Origin: Terrimesophilobacter sp964651535
Lineage (GTDB): Bacteria; Actinomycetota; Actinomycetes; Actinomycetales; Microbacteriaceae
Assembly (NCBI GenBank): GCA_964651535.1
Contig: CAZYYE010000001.1
Span: forward strand, 310,001-374,000
Length of the DNA stretch: 64,000 nucleotides
Direction of reading: 5' to 3'
Position numbers and translations under genes: made by a program. Within the stretch, counting starts at the first letter, position 1, and each line of letters begins with the position of its first letter. Under the pieces are notes generated by a model. It was not told the DNA's origin and did not search any database. It saw nothing but the letters and a program-made list of their open reading frames with translations. Positions 1 to 7,171 of this stretch are shown one piece after another.

Positions 1-725
1 AGCGCTGGGTCGACGGGGTGGGGACAGCGCAGAAGCCAGGTGAATTCTTCTTCCAGAAAGACCTCGGCGAATCCGCGCCGGCATGGGTACAGCGTCGAAC
101 CATCAAACACAAAGAGCGCACGAACGAATATCCGCTTGTGAACAACGCCGCCACTCTGGCGTGGCTCGCGCAGATCTCCGCTCTCGAAATCCACGTGCCG
201 CAATGGCAGTTCAATCGCCGAGGTGATCCACGAAAACCTGACCGGCTCGTCCTGGATCTCGACCCCGGCGACGGGATCGGGCTTCCCGAATGTGCGGAAG
301 TCGCCCGAGCCGCGGCGGCGATTCTCGACGACAAGAAAATGGCATGCTTTCCGGTGACGAGCGGCAGCAAAGGCATCCACCTCTACGCGCCCCTCGACGG
401 AAAGCGCACGTCAGACGAGGTATCCGACATCGCGAATGAACTGGCGCGAGCGCTCGTCGCTGATCTGCCTGATCTGGTCGTCAGCGACATGAAACGAGCG
501 CTGCGACCCGGCAAAGTCTTCGTGGACTGGAGCCAGAACAGGGCATCCAAGACGACCATCGCCCCCTATTCCCTCCGAGGGAGGCTGCGACCCACCGTGG
601 CAGCGCCGCGAACGTGGGCGGAATTGGAGTCGCCGACGCTCGCCCAACTCGAATTCGGTGAGGTGCTCGAACGGGCAGAGGGCGGGAACGACCCTCTCGC
701 GTCACTGATTCGAACGTCACCGTGA
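1..725 (+). CDS. LigD-type DNA repair polymerase domain (3' part, runs in from the left)
   Basis: This is the C-terminal part of the primase-like polymerase domain used in bacterial non-homologous end joining, which fills gaps at double-strand breaks with Ku and LigD ligase. The frame is open from base 3, and the residues before the first GTG (RWVDGV) already match the family, so the gene starts outside the window and that GTG is not the start. Visible motifs are FFQKDL near the edge, the metal-binding DLDPGDG, SGSKGIHLYAPL, and VFVDWSQN followed by APYSLRGR near the end. The protein stops just after the polymerase domain, so it is either a stand-alone polymerase or a fused LigD with this domain last; the left flank would decide. 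Confidence 0.9.
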   Translation, partial: RWVDGVGTAQKPGEFFFQKDLGESAPAWVQRRTIKHKERTNEYPLVNNAATLAWLAQISALEIHVPQWQFNRRGDPRKPDRLVLDLDPGDGIGLPECAEVARAAAAILDDKKMACFPVTSGSKGIHLYAPLDGKRTSDEVSDIANELARALVADLPDLVVSDMKRALRPGKVFVDWSQNRASKTTIAPYSLRGRLRPTVAAPRTWAELESPTLAQLEFGEVLERAEGGNDPLASLIRTSP

Positions 726-756
726 AACCCGTCATCGGCGAAAGAAAGGAACTGCG

Positions 757-1023
757 ATGCCAGGCAAGAAGAATCCGCAACTGAAAGATCCGGAGCTCTA
801 CGGGGAGTTGCGCGATGAAGGTGCGTCCAAAGAGAAAGCCGCTCGAGTCTCCAACGCGATCGCGAAACGCGGAGCGTCCGCGGTGGGGCGAAAGGGCGGG
901 AAATCCGGATCCTACGACGACTGGACGGTCAGCGAACTCCGCGACCGTGCGAAAGAACTGGGGCTTGAAGGGTACTCGGGGAAAAGAAAGTCGGAACTCA
1001 TCGACCTGCTGCGTCACCACTGA
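757..1023 (+). CDS. Small basic SAP/Rho-N-like protein (DUF7218 type)
   Basis: An 88-residue, lysine-rich protein. The first half (MPGKKNPQLKD, then AARVSNAIAKRG) and the central VGRKGGKSGSYDDWTV block match a small actinobacterial family often labelled plasmid stabilisation or Rho-termination-factor N-terminal protein. The last 35 residues (ELRDRAKELGLEGYSGKRK then ELIDLLR) form a SAP/Rho-N helix-extended-helix that usually binds nucleic acid. It follows the LigD-type gene by 31 bp with a purine-rich ribosome site (GAAAGGAA) before the ATG, so co-transcription is likely. A DNA-binding accessory role in repair is inference from that position; the family function is not established. Confidence 0.8.
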   Translation: MPGKKNPQLKDPELYGELRDEGASKEKAARVSNAIAKRGASAVGRKGGKSGSYDDWTVSELRDRAKELGLEGYSGKRKSELIDLLRHH

Positions 1024-1077
1024 ACAGTCCCGAACTCTGGCCGAGAGGCTCTATCGTGAAAGAAAGGATGGCCCGAC

Positions 1078-1548
1078 ATGGCAACGGATCCGCTGCTGCC
1101 GAGTGAAGTTTCACCTGTGGTCGGCGGCTTCGACCGCTTCGCGGAAGGTGCGTCGAAAGTCGCCAGCCGCGCGTGGTTCTTCGCGTTTTGCGTGCTGCTC
1201 GTCGTGGTGTGGGCGCCGTCGATCATCTTTCTCAAAGACATCGACACGTGGCAGCTGATCATCAACACCCTCACGACGATCGTGACATTCCTCATGGTCG
1301 CTTTGTTGCAGAACAGCCAGACGCGCGCGGACCTGGCGCTTCAGCACAAACTCAACGCCATCGCCGAAATGCTGGCGCATATCGCCGAGGACCGGGGTCT
1401 GAGCGACGACGCCACGGAGCTTCGCGATGCGGTCGGACTCGAGACGCGTGAGAGCACGAGCGACAACAGCACCGACGAGAATGCGTCGGCACAGAAGAAG
1501 CCGGCACAGAAGAAGTCGACACAGAAGAGCTCCCGAACCAGGAAATAG
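1078..1548 (+). CDS. Low-affinity iron permease family membrane protein
   Basis: A 156-residue protein with two close hydrophobic segments (about residues 30-50 and 57-75) and a conserved middle running from NSQTRADLALQHKL to NAIAEMLAHI, typical of the bacterial low-affinity iron permease family. The family name comes from yeast Fet4; in bacteria, iron transport by these short proteins is not demonstrated. The C-terminal 40 residues are low-complexity and charged, with three AQKK/TQKK-like repeats rich in Lys, Ser and Thr, probably a disordered cytoplasmic tail. The ATG at 1078 has GAAAGGA upstream. The gene follows the SAP-like gene by 54 bp in the same direction. Confidence 0.75.
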   Translation: MATDPLLPSEVSPVVGGFDRFAEGASKVASRAWFFAFCVLLVVVWAPSIIFLKDIDTWQLIINTLTTIVTFLMVALLQNSQTRADLALQHKLNAIAEMLAHIAEDRGLSDDATELRDAVGLETRESTSDNSTDENASAQKKPAQKKSTQKSSRTRK

Positions 1549-1607
1549 GGTCCAGCGCACGCGTATAGTTTTCTGCGAACGTGACACGATCCGAGGAGGT
1601 GAGCCCG

Positions 1608-1661
1608 ATGCACGCACTGTCCACTTTGGGCGCTCCTTCGAGATCACGATCACGCGACTGA
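1608..1661 (+). CDS. Possible 17-codon leader ORF ahead of the patatin gene
   Basis: A very short frame (starts MHALSTLG, ends RSRSRD) begins 7 bases after a perfect ribosome-binding match, GAGGAGGTGA, which is the strongest such site in this intergenic gap. It stops 47 bp before the patatin gene. An imperfect stem CGCGAC/GTCGCG overlaps its stop. This may be a leader peptide, or a chance ORF after an AGGAGG-like string; there is no family match or codon evidence at this length. Confidence 0.2.
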   Translation: MHALSTLGAPSRSRSRD

Positions 1662-1708
1662 CGTAGCCGTCGCGGGGGCGCCACACGCACTCCCAGAAAG
1701 CCACGGCT

Positions 1709-2623
1709 ATGAAACCTTCTCTTCAACGCGACACCGAGGCGCCCTCCGGCGACGCCTCGGGATTCACAAACCGCACAGCGCTCGTCCTGGGTGGTGGCGG
1801 ATCCGCAGGCAATGCCTGGTTGATCGGCGTCATCGCCGGCCTGCATGGCGCGGGGCTGGATGTCACCAATGCCGACCTCATCATCGGCACGTCGGCCGGC
1901 GCAACAGCGGCGGCCCAGATCACCGGCGCCAGTCCCACCGAACTGTTCGCGAGCATTCTTACGGCACCGACACTGCAGCGAGTTGCGGCCGGACCCATTC
2001 CGAACCTCCAAAGCGAGGGCCTGGAGAGGGTCACCCGAATCAGCGCAGCTTCCGTGGATGCGGCCGATATGCGCCGCAGGATGGGCGCGGCCGCCATCGA
2101 ACTGGATGCCGACTCCCATGGTTCCGACCGCTGGCGCGCCATCGTGGCCGCTCGGCTGCCGAATCCTGCATGGCCGCAGCAGAGGGTGGTCATGACCGCC
2201 GTCGATGCGGGTACGGGAGAGGACGCCCTGCTGGACCGCGACAGCGGTGTGGATCTCATCGACGCGGTAGCCGCGAGTACATCCGGCGGGCCGGCCTACC
2301 GCATCGGCGAAAGGAAGTACATCGATGGCGGGTACCGCCGCAACGAGAACGCCGATCTGGCCGCGGGCTACGAGCGCGTGCTTGTGCTGTCGCCGCTCGG
2401 CGGGAGGACACTGCACCCGCTGGAGTGGCGCATGCAGTTGTCCGCGCAGGTCGAAGACCTGGAGGCGAGCGGAAGCACGGTCGAGGCGATCCTGCCGGAC
2501 CGCAACTCTCTCGAGGCGTTCGGCGACAACATGATGAACCTGTCGACGCGCCCGGCCGCAGCCCAGTCGGGGCACGACCAGGGAACGGCGCTCGCGGAAC
2601 AGCTCGCAGAATTCTGGCGCTGA
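1709..2623 (+). CDS. Patatin-like phospholipase/acyl hydrolase
   Basis: A 304-residue patatin-fold serine acyl hydrolase, a family that cleaves acyl esters of lipids. The three diagnostic elements are present: the glycine-rich oxyanion loop GGGGSAGNAW near residue 30, the nucleophile elbow GTSAG near residue 66 (Ser nucleophile), and the catalytic Asp in YIDGGYRRN near residue 207. There is no signal peptide, so it is probably cytoplasmic or at the inner face of the membrane. It reads alone, converging on the YCII gene with 7 bp between stop codons. The ATG at 1709 has only a weak ribosome site (CCACGG); no in-frame alternative lies close upstream. The substrate is unknown. Confidence 0.85.
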   Translation: MKPSLQRDTEAPSGDASGFTNRTALVLGGGGSAGNAWLIGVIAGLHGAGLDVTNADLIIGTSAGATAAAQITGASPTELFASILTAPTLQRVAAGPIPNLQSEGLERVTRISAASVDAADMRRRMGAAAIELDADSHGSDRWRAIVAARLPNPAWPQQRVVMTAVDAGTGEDALLDRDSGVDLIDAVAASTSGGPAYRIGERKYIDGGYRRNENADLAAGYERVLVLSPLGGRTLHPLEWRMQLSAQVEDLEASGSTVEAILPDRNSLEAFGDNMMNLSTRPAAAQSGHDQGTALAEQLAEFWR

Positions 2624-2630
2624 GCGAGGG

Positions 2631-2969
2631 TCAACTTTGCGGATCGAAACCGAACTCCCGCAGCTCTTGCGAGCAACGGCAGGCGACCGCAATCTTTCTG
2701 GCCCACTCTTCGGCATCCGCCCGGGTTGGCAGCTCAAGGACGGTGAACCCGCCATTGAGCTGTGAGCCGGGATAGATCTCCGTGGATACCGACCCGTCCG
2801 CGGAAACCATTACCGGGTCGACGCTCTCGTCGATGCCGCCGCCGAACACGTAAACGCCTGCCGCCTTCGCCTCCTCGATGACGGCGTGGGATTCCGCGAC
2901 GACAACAGGGAACTCATCGTCGGTGAGCACCATGGCTTCGCTCGGGAAAGAAATGAGATACTTCGTCAT
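2631..2969 (-). CDS. YCII-related protein
   Basis: A 112-residue YCII/DGPF-type protein. These small ferredoxin-like folds resemble muconolactone isomerase and often sit beside ECF sigma factors; their reactions are mostly unknown. The start is taken at MTKYLISF, where the family usually begins; the open frame extends 24 codons further up but that stretch is Arg/Pro-rich and unlike the family. Conserved parts are the N-terminal strand TKYLISF, the GVYVFGGGI segment with a conserved Gly run, and the FTVLELPTRADAEEWARK C-terminal helix. The C-terminal tail has a CRCSQELREF segment like that in YCII proteins annotated as DGPF. The neighbours do not suggest a pathway. Confidence 0.8.
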   Translation of the reverse strand: MTKYLISFPSEAMVLTDDEFPVVVAESHAVIEEAKAAGVYVFGGGIDESVDPVMVSADGSVSTEIYPGSQLNGGFTVLELPTRADAEEWARKIAVACRCSQELREFGFDPQS

Positions 2970-3065
2970 TGCTTCATGGTGCTCCGTGGTCGTCCTGGGT
3001 GGCAAGTGCAGGATCTCGCGCCGACGTGGAGCGTCCTCCATCGTTCAGCGCGAACTCCCCTGCCG

Positions 3066-4022
3066 TCAGCGGCGGTTGTCGCGAATCGTCTTGAGCCAAC
3101 CGTCGATGATGTCCCACAACCCGAATCCGATGATCCCGGCGCCCACGATGGTGGCGAGTATGCGGAGGGTCTCCGCGGTCACTCCGTTGTCCGTAAACAC
3201 GACGGCGATGAATTCGGGGTTCAGCAGTTGCCCGGCGACGAGCAGAGCCATCGCCGGAACCGCGAACGCGATGGCGAGCGCAGTATTCAAGGCCGCGAAC
3301 ATCGCGCTCCAGCGCCCTGTCCGGTAGACGGAAATCACGAGGGCGGTCTTTGCCGCCATGATCGCGAGCAGCCCGACGATCCACCACGGCCACAATTCGG
3401 GGGCGAGGACGGGAAGCCACTCGGAGTCGATGTACGCCAAGCCGCGGATCCGGTCCCAGAGAAGCACGCCGACGCCAGCGGCGAGAAACACGAGGCTCGC
3501 AATCAGGTCGGACAGGCCAGCGCCCCTGTGCCGAATCTCTGGAAGCATCTCGACACCCCATGCGGTCGGCACCGTTGCGCCGCTGGTGCGCTCCAGCACG
3601 GCAAACACGAGAGTCACCCAGAACGCAAGGTGAACGACGACGGCCAATCCCACCGAGATCGCGCTTCCGATGATTCCGCCGACGGGCGCCCCGGAGAGCA
3701 CCATGCTGAGAACCACACCTCCCATGGACACGGCGGGAACGATCGCGAGGAGCACTTTCAGCAGGCGCCACCACGTGAGGTAGAAACGCGGCCCGATGAG
3801 GTGCAGCGGCCGATCAGCGTATCCCGCGGCGAGAACGCCGGGGTCGCCGAGGTCCGTCAGCACGTCCCGCTCGGAGATTTCGGGAGTCACCCCAGTCGCG
3901 GCGCGCGCTTCAATGGCATCGGCGATGCTGACCTCGAGTTCGGTCCGCACATCGTCGCGGGATGCGGGCGGGAGGCTGCGAATCACAGCGTCGATGTATC
4001 GTTCGGTGAGTGTGGCGGTCAT
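3066..4022 (-). CDS. HAAS-domain membrane protein, partner of PadR
   Basis: A 318-residue protein that begins with a HAAS-type helical domain (RYIDAVIRSLP, then DDVRTELEVSIADAI, with the LGDP turn near residue 66) followed by about six hydrophobic segments. Such proteins are encoded next to PadR repressors in many Gram-positive bacteria and are thought to be membrane partners in stress or cell-envelope signalling. The ATG lies 1 bp after the padR stop (TGATATG), which indicates translational coupling. A longer upstream frame overlaps padR and is rejected. Its molecular role is not known; pairing with PadR is the main functional clue. Confidence 0.8.
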   Translation of the reverse strand: MTATLTERYIDAVIRSLPPASRDDVRTELEVSIADAIEARAATGVTPEISERDVLTDLGDPGVLAAGYADRPLHLIGPRFYLTWWRLLKVLLAIVPAVSMGGVVLSMVLSGAPVGGIIGSAISVGLAVVVHLAFWVTLVFAVLERTSGATVPTAWGVEMLPEIRHRGAGLSDLIASLVFLAAGVGVLLWDRIRGLAYIDSEWLPVLAPELWPWWIVGLLAIMAAKTALVISVYRTGRWSAMFAALNTALAIAFAVPAMALLVAGQLLNPEFIAVVFTDNGVTAETLRILATIVGAGIIGFGLWDIIDGWLKTIRDNRR

Positions 4023-4023
4023 A

Positions 4024-4362
4024 TCAGTGCTCCTCCTCTGTGAGCGAGGCAATCGCGGCGGTGAGCGTGAGCCATTCTCGGGTGAGAGTGTCGGCGAGCT
4101 GGATGCCGGAGGCCGAGGTGCGGTAGAACTTGCGGGGACGTGCTTGCTCCGTATTCCACTCACTGGTCAGGAAACCCTGCTTTTCCAGCCGGCGGAGGAG
4201 CGGATACAACGTATTGGCGTCGGTAGCGAATCCCGATTTTTCGAGCTCTTCGAGCAGGCCATAGCCGTAACCGGGAGCGCGCAGCAGTTGGAGGCACGCC
4301 AGCACCATCGTGCCGCGGCGCAACTCCTGCAGGTGCGTATCCAGCAGCTCGTTCTCGCTCAT
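4024..4362 (-). CDS. PadR-family transcriptional repressor
   Basis: A 112-residue PadR winged-helix regulator. Visible are ELRRGTMVLACLQLL (helix 1), GYGYGLLEEL, DANTLYPLLRRLEKQG (recognition helix region) and the wing RPRKFYRTSASG. PadR proteins repress small operons and release DNA on stress or ligand binding; no ligand can be read here. The start is placed at MSENELL (4362) and not at the earlier ATG (4386), because the earlier one falls inside a convincing promoter whose predicted transcription start coincides with 4362. It forms a two-gene operon with the HAAS membrane protein and is probably autoregulated. Confidence 0.88.
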   Translation of the reverse strand: MSENELLDTHLQELRRGTMVLACLQLLRAPGYGYGLLEELEKSGFATDANTLYPLLRRLEKQGFLTSEWNTEQARPRKFYRTSASGIQLADTLTREWLTLTAAIASLTEEEH

Positions 4363-4369
4363 GTCAAGC

Positions 4370-4399
4370 ACATTACTGTGTGTCACACACTATTGTCAA
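4370..4399 (-). promoter_or_regulatory. padR promoter with palindromic operator in its spacer
   Basis: On the minus strand TTGACA (4399-4394) and TAATGT (4375-4370) are 18 bp apart. The spacer is almost filled by a dyad, TGTGTG-T-CACACA (4377-4389), extending to TA..TA at 4374-4392 with one mismatched pair. The predicted transcription start falls at about 4362-4364, on the padR ATG, so the mRNA would be leaderless. The natural reading is PadR autorepression. Confidence 0.7.
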
Positions 4400-4525
4400 T
4401 ATCCAGACGCGGGTTCGCTCGCAAGGGTGGCTATGATTCACAACGAATCCGGTTTCCGGTTTCGAGTCGGCAATGATCGCGTGAAGTGAAGGCGTGTGTC
4501 GGACCTCGTTCGCTTGGAGAACTGC

Positions 4526-4712
4526 ATGGGGAAACTTGTCTACGGCGGGCAATCCGCGGAGATAGAGCTGGATCGACCGGTCCATTCCCCTGTATTTCAC
4601 CTTCTACGGCAGCAAAATCCCGACCATAAACTCGGTATGGCTGGAAATGCTCAACGACTCCGCGAACAGCGCCCCAGGCCTTGTCCTGATGTCCGAGCCT
4701 GAGGTCGAGTGA
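4526..4712 (+). pseudogene. Decayed DUF7882-family gene (internal deletion and frameshift)
   Basis: The frame starting at 4526 encodes MGKLVYGGQSAEIELDR, the N-terminus of a DUF7882 protein (small proteins often mislabelled ATP-dependent DNA ligase). A few bases later the sequence continues in another frame with IPLYFTFYGSKIP, SVWLEMLNDSANS and LVLMSEPE up to the TGA at 4712, which is the family C-terminus. Compared with the intact paralogue next door, about 40 residues of the middle are missing and the frame is broken at the join. A ribosome site (TTGGAGA) still precedes the ATG. It ends 2 bp from the stop of the intact copy, tail to tail. Confidence 0.75.
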
Positions 4713-4714
4713 TC

Positions 4715-5011
4715 CTACTCGGGCTCGGGAATGAGCCTCAAACCGTCCACGCTGTTCGCCGTTTTCATGAGAGCCTCAAGCCAGACTCGGTCGAGCTCCG
4801 GCTGTTTCGATTCATGAAATTTGAAGTGCAGAGGAATCGCCGGATGGAGCCAGACGGTTGAGCGGCCTTCTTCCCCGTCCTCGTGCTGGAACGAGAAGGG
4901 GAACGGCTCCCCCCGGCGCAGCTTCGTCAGGATCACAATTTTGACGTGCGCGAGAACTCGGTCCTCAATCTCGATTTCTTCGGCGGGCCGGCCGTAAAGG
5001 AGATATCCCAT
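4715..5011 (-). CDS. DUF7882-family small protein (intact copy)
   Basis: A 98-residue protein of a family found in Microbacteriaceae and relatives. Family marks are the N-terminal MGYLLYGRPAEEIEIEDR, the LAHVKIVILTKLRRGEPF segment, WLHPAIPLHFKF and the C-terminal VWLEALMKTANS..LRLIPEPE. Similar proteins are frequently annotated as ATP-dependent DNA ligase, but the length and motifs do not support ligase activity; the function is unknown. AGGTGA lies 6-7 bases before the ATG. It follows the 81-residue gene by 8 bp and should share its transcript. The decayed paralogue lies immediately downstream on the other strand. Confidence 0.8.
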   Translation of the reverse strand: MGYLLYGRPAEEIEIEDRVLAHVKIVILTKLRRGEPFPFSFQHEDGEEGRSTVWLHPAIPLHFKFHESKQPELDRVWLEALMKTANSVDGLRLIPEPE

Positions 5012-5019
5012 GAAGTCAC

Positions 5020-5265
5020 CTAGGGCTCGTCGAGCCCCAAATGGCTGCCCTCCGTCGTCGCGGTTTTGGCGTGCAGGACGTGATCTTTCCCATTTGCTGT
5101 GTTTAGGCCAATTTGCACTTCGATTGCGGCAGGTCGGCCTGTCGGGTTCAGGGTCACAATTGCGGACATTCCGCTACTGGCCAACGTGGTAGCAAATTGC
5201 TCCAGAGCGTCGGCAACATCGTCCTCCAAAACGACTGTTCCGCCTGCGTGGCTGATTTCCTTCAT
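5020..5265 (-). CDS. Hypothetical 81-residue protein upstream of DUF7882 gene
   Basis: I do not recognise a family. The protein starts MKEISHAGGTVVLEDDVADAL, with a predicted strand-helix-strand pattern (VVLEDDVADALEQFATTLA, then SAIVTLNPTGRPAAIEVQIG) and a polar C-terminus. It has no signal peptide or membrane segment. It precedes the DUF7882 gene with an 8-bp gap and no terminator, so the two are probably co-expressed. The upstream ribosome site is weak (GGAA). Codon third positions are GC-rich like those of neighbours, which supports coding. Confidence 0.55.
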   Translation of the reverse strand: MKEISHAGGTVVLEDDVADALEQFATTLASSGMSAIVTLNPTGRPAAIEVQIGLNTANGKDHVLHAKTATTEGSHLGLDEP

Positions 5266-5449
5266 GATTCCATGCTGTTTGGTGGGTTTAACTTCGTCAA
5301 CCCCCTTGCGGCGAGCCGCGTGCGGTGTCCGGATTCTTTATCAGCTTCTGTGTGGGTTGGCAAGGCCCTTGATCCACCCCGCACGGGCCAGCACATAATG
5401 TGGCCAGGGTCGAGTTGGTCGATCTCAGAGCGAAAGGTAGGACCGGGAA

Positions 5450-5614
5450 ATGAGTTCACTTTTTGTCATTCTGGCGATTATCGCCATCATCCTGCTGTTT
5501 GTCGGTGGATTCGTCAAAGCCGTCAACTTCCTGTTGTGGGTGGGCATCATCCTTTTGATCGTCGCCGTCATCGGATGGCTCTTTCGATTCATCACCGGGC
5601 GTCGATCGGTGTAG
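5450..5614 (+). CDS. 54-residue two-helix membrane protein
   Basis: A very small, strongly hydrophobic protein: residues 3-17 and 24-46 are Ile/Leu/Val-rich segments separated by GGFVKAVNF, and it ends in the basic FITGRRSV, giving a probable hairpin in the cytoplasmic membrane. An upstream AAAGGTAG stretch may serve as the ribosome site before the ATG. Proteins of this size and pattern are common in actinobacteria and have no established role; many are stress-induced. It is first in a run of three small same-strand genes (to 6119). Confidence 0.65.
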   Translation: MSSLFVILAIIAIILLFVGGFVKAVNFLLWVGIILLIVAVIGWLFRFITGRRSV

Positions 5615-5706
5615 CTCGCTGCAAAGCGGTCCAGCCCGCGTCCTCTCCGGTCTGGACCGCAATCGCGCTGCGTGCTTCTGGTGGAGCGGCGGAAGGGGTA
5701 TTGGAG

Positions 5707-5925
5707 ATGGACAGGAACCGTCCAGCCAATGTGGCTGCGCCGACAAACGAACGCGATTGGGAAGTGCGCGGCGGAAATTGGGATCGCGTTGGCGGAGGAC
5801 ACCTCATTGGCTACATCGCCGAGGTCGGGGGCGTTTACGAAGTCGAAAAACTGACGGGGGTGAGGGTGCACGAATACTGCGCCACCTTCAAAGAAGCGAT
5901 GGAGCGTTTCGAAGAAGAGGGGTGA
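5707..5925 (+). CDS. Hypothetical 72-residue protein
   Basis: A soluble small protein starting MDRNRPANVA, with a Trp-containing centre (DWEVRGGNWDRVGGGHLIG) followed by YIAEVGGVYEVEKLTG and an acidic C-terminal helix (FKEAMERFEEEG). The repeated strand pattern suggests a small beta-sheet domain capped by a helix. GGAAGGGGT and GGAG lie upstream of the ATG. It is followed after 5 bp by another small gene. I do not recognise a characterised family; the function is unknown. Confidence 0.6.
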   Translation: MDRNRPANVAAPTNERDWEVRGGNWDRVGGGHLIGYIAEVGGVYEVEKLTGVRVHEYCATFKEAMERFEEEG

Positions 5926-5930
5926 GTTTG

Positions 5931-6119
5931 ATGGTCAGTGCTGCGGTCATTTGGGCAGGGCTGCTCGTCGCCAGTACGGCAGGGGGACTGATTTTCGCCC
6001 ATGTGGGCTCGCACTCACTGCGACTGACGATGGCGACGGGCGGTGTACTCGCGTGCATCATGGTTTCGTCGATGGCGACGATCCTGCTGGTCACGAGCGG
6101 CGCCCTCGGAGTGGGCTGA
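5931..6119 (+). CDS. 62-residue membrane protein
   Basis: Two hydrophobic segments (about residues 4-24, AAVIWAGLLVASTAGGLIF, and 38-58, GGVLACIMVSSMATILLV) linked by a short polar loop HVGSHSLRL, so probably a small integral membrane protein. The ATG follows the previous gene by 5 bp and has GAGGGGTGAG upstream, which supports coupling to it. There is no recognised family. The 206 bp after its stop hold no convincing gene. Confidence 0.55.
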   Translation: MVSAAVIWAGLLVASTAGGLIFAHVGSHSLRLTMATGGVLACIMVSSMATILLVTSGALGVG

Positions 6120-6325
6120 TCTCGGTCGCCCGAACTGCGCTCTTGGGGCGCTCTACGAGCGGACGTGTCAGTGGCCTTAGACTCCAGAAGCCGCACGAGG
6201 GCCCGGTTGTTCGACATAGGCTGAACGCGATTGCCGCATTGCCCGCCGATTGCGCTGGCGGCGAGGGCGAAGTGTGATGTGGCTCCCGAACGAGACGATG
6301 CGGCGGAAATTGCGAAAGGCACCCA

Positions 6326-7150
6326 GTGAAATCAGTTGAAGGACGCATCGTCGTCATCACGGGCGGCGCCATGGGCATGGGCAAAATCTATGCCGAGCGT
6401 GCGGTCGCCGAGGGCGCTTCCCACGTGGTGCTCCTCGACGTGAACGCGGATGCGCTCGCCGCGACGGTGGCCGAACTTGAGACTGCAGGCGGCACCGTCG
6501 CCAGCTACGTCGTCGACCTCGCGTCGCGCACCGCCATCGCGAAGGTCGCGGCGCGCATCCGCAAGGACGTCGGCGACCCCCAGGTTCTCATCAACAACGC
6601 GGGGATCGTGCGCAGCAGCTACTTCTGGGAGCACGACCCGGCGCGCGACATCGAGGCGACGATGCAGATCAACGCGCTCGCGGCCATGTACCTCTCCCGC
6701 GAATTCCTGCCCGCCATGATCGCGGATGCCGGGCCGTGCCGCATCCTGAACATCGCCTCAGCCGCGGGCACCGTGTCCAACCCGCGGATGAGCGTCTACG
6801 CCGCGTCCAAGTGGGCGATGATCGGCTGGAGCGACTCCGTGCGCCTCGAGCTCGAGAAAGCCGGGCATACCCACGTGAAGGTCACGACGTTCGCGCCCAC
6901 CTACATCAGCACGGGCATGTTCGAGGGCGCCCGCGGGATGCTGTGGACACCCGTCATGACGCCCGAAGGAGCGACGACCGCGGCATGGAACGCGATGCTG
7001 AAGGGCCGCCCGCTGCTCATGAAACCATGGACCGTCGGTTTCGGGCGCGCCGTGAAAGGATTGCTGCCCACTCGGGCGTGGGACTTTTTGGCCCGGCGCG
7101 TGTTCAGGGTGTACAGCTCGATGGACGAGTTCACGGGCCGCAACACGTAG
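6326..7150 (+). CDS. Short-chain dehydrogenase/reductase
   Basis: A 274-residue classical SDR that oxidises or reduces an alcohol/ketone with NAD(P). The Rossmann motif is TGGAMGMGKIYAE (residues 12-24), D is at the end of strand 2 (LLDVNAD, suggesting NAD preference), NNAG follows near residue 90, a Ser lies in ASAAG, and the catalytic pair is YAASK. The start is GTG at 6326 with AAAGG upstream. The stop is 21 bp before an alpha/beta hydrolase gene, and the two may act together on a lipid or ester substrate; that link is inference. The C-terminal 60 residues are hydrophobic and basic (KPWTVGFGRAVKGLL), as in SDRs acting on lipids. Confidence 0.88.
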   Translation: MKSVEGRIVVITGGAMGMGKIYAERAVAEGASHVVLLDVNADALAATVAELETAGGTVASYVVDLASRTAIAKVAARIRKDVGDPQVLINNAGIVRSSYFWEHDPARDIEATMQINALAAMYLSREFLPAMIADAGPCRILNIASAAGTVSNPRMSVYAASKWAMIGWSDSVRLELEKAGHTHVKVTTFAPTYISTGMFEGARGMLWTPVMTPEGATTAAWNAMLKGRPLLMKPWTVGFGRAVKGLLPTRAWDFLARRVFRVYSSMDEFTGRNT

Positions 7151-7171
7151 CGGGCCGGATATCATGACGTC

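Noticed and set aside
5010..5192. A plus-strand ATG with a perfect AAGGAG upstream at the DUF7882 gene's 5' end
   Set aside because: The AAGGAG string is part of the minus-strand gene's coding sequence; the frame gives an Arg/Trp-rich product of 60 residues overlapping two better-supported genes.
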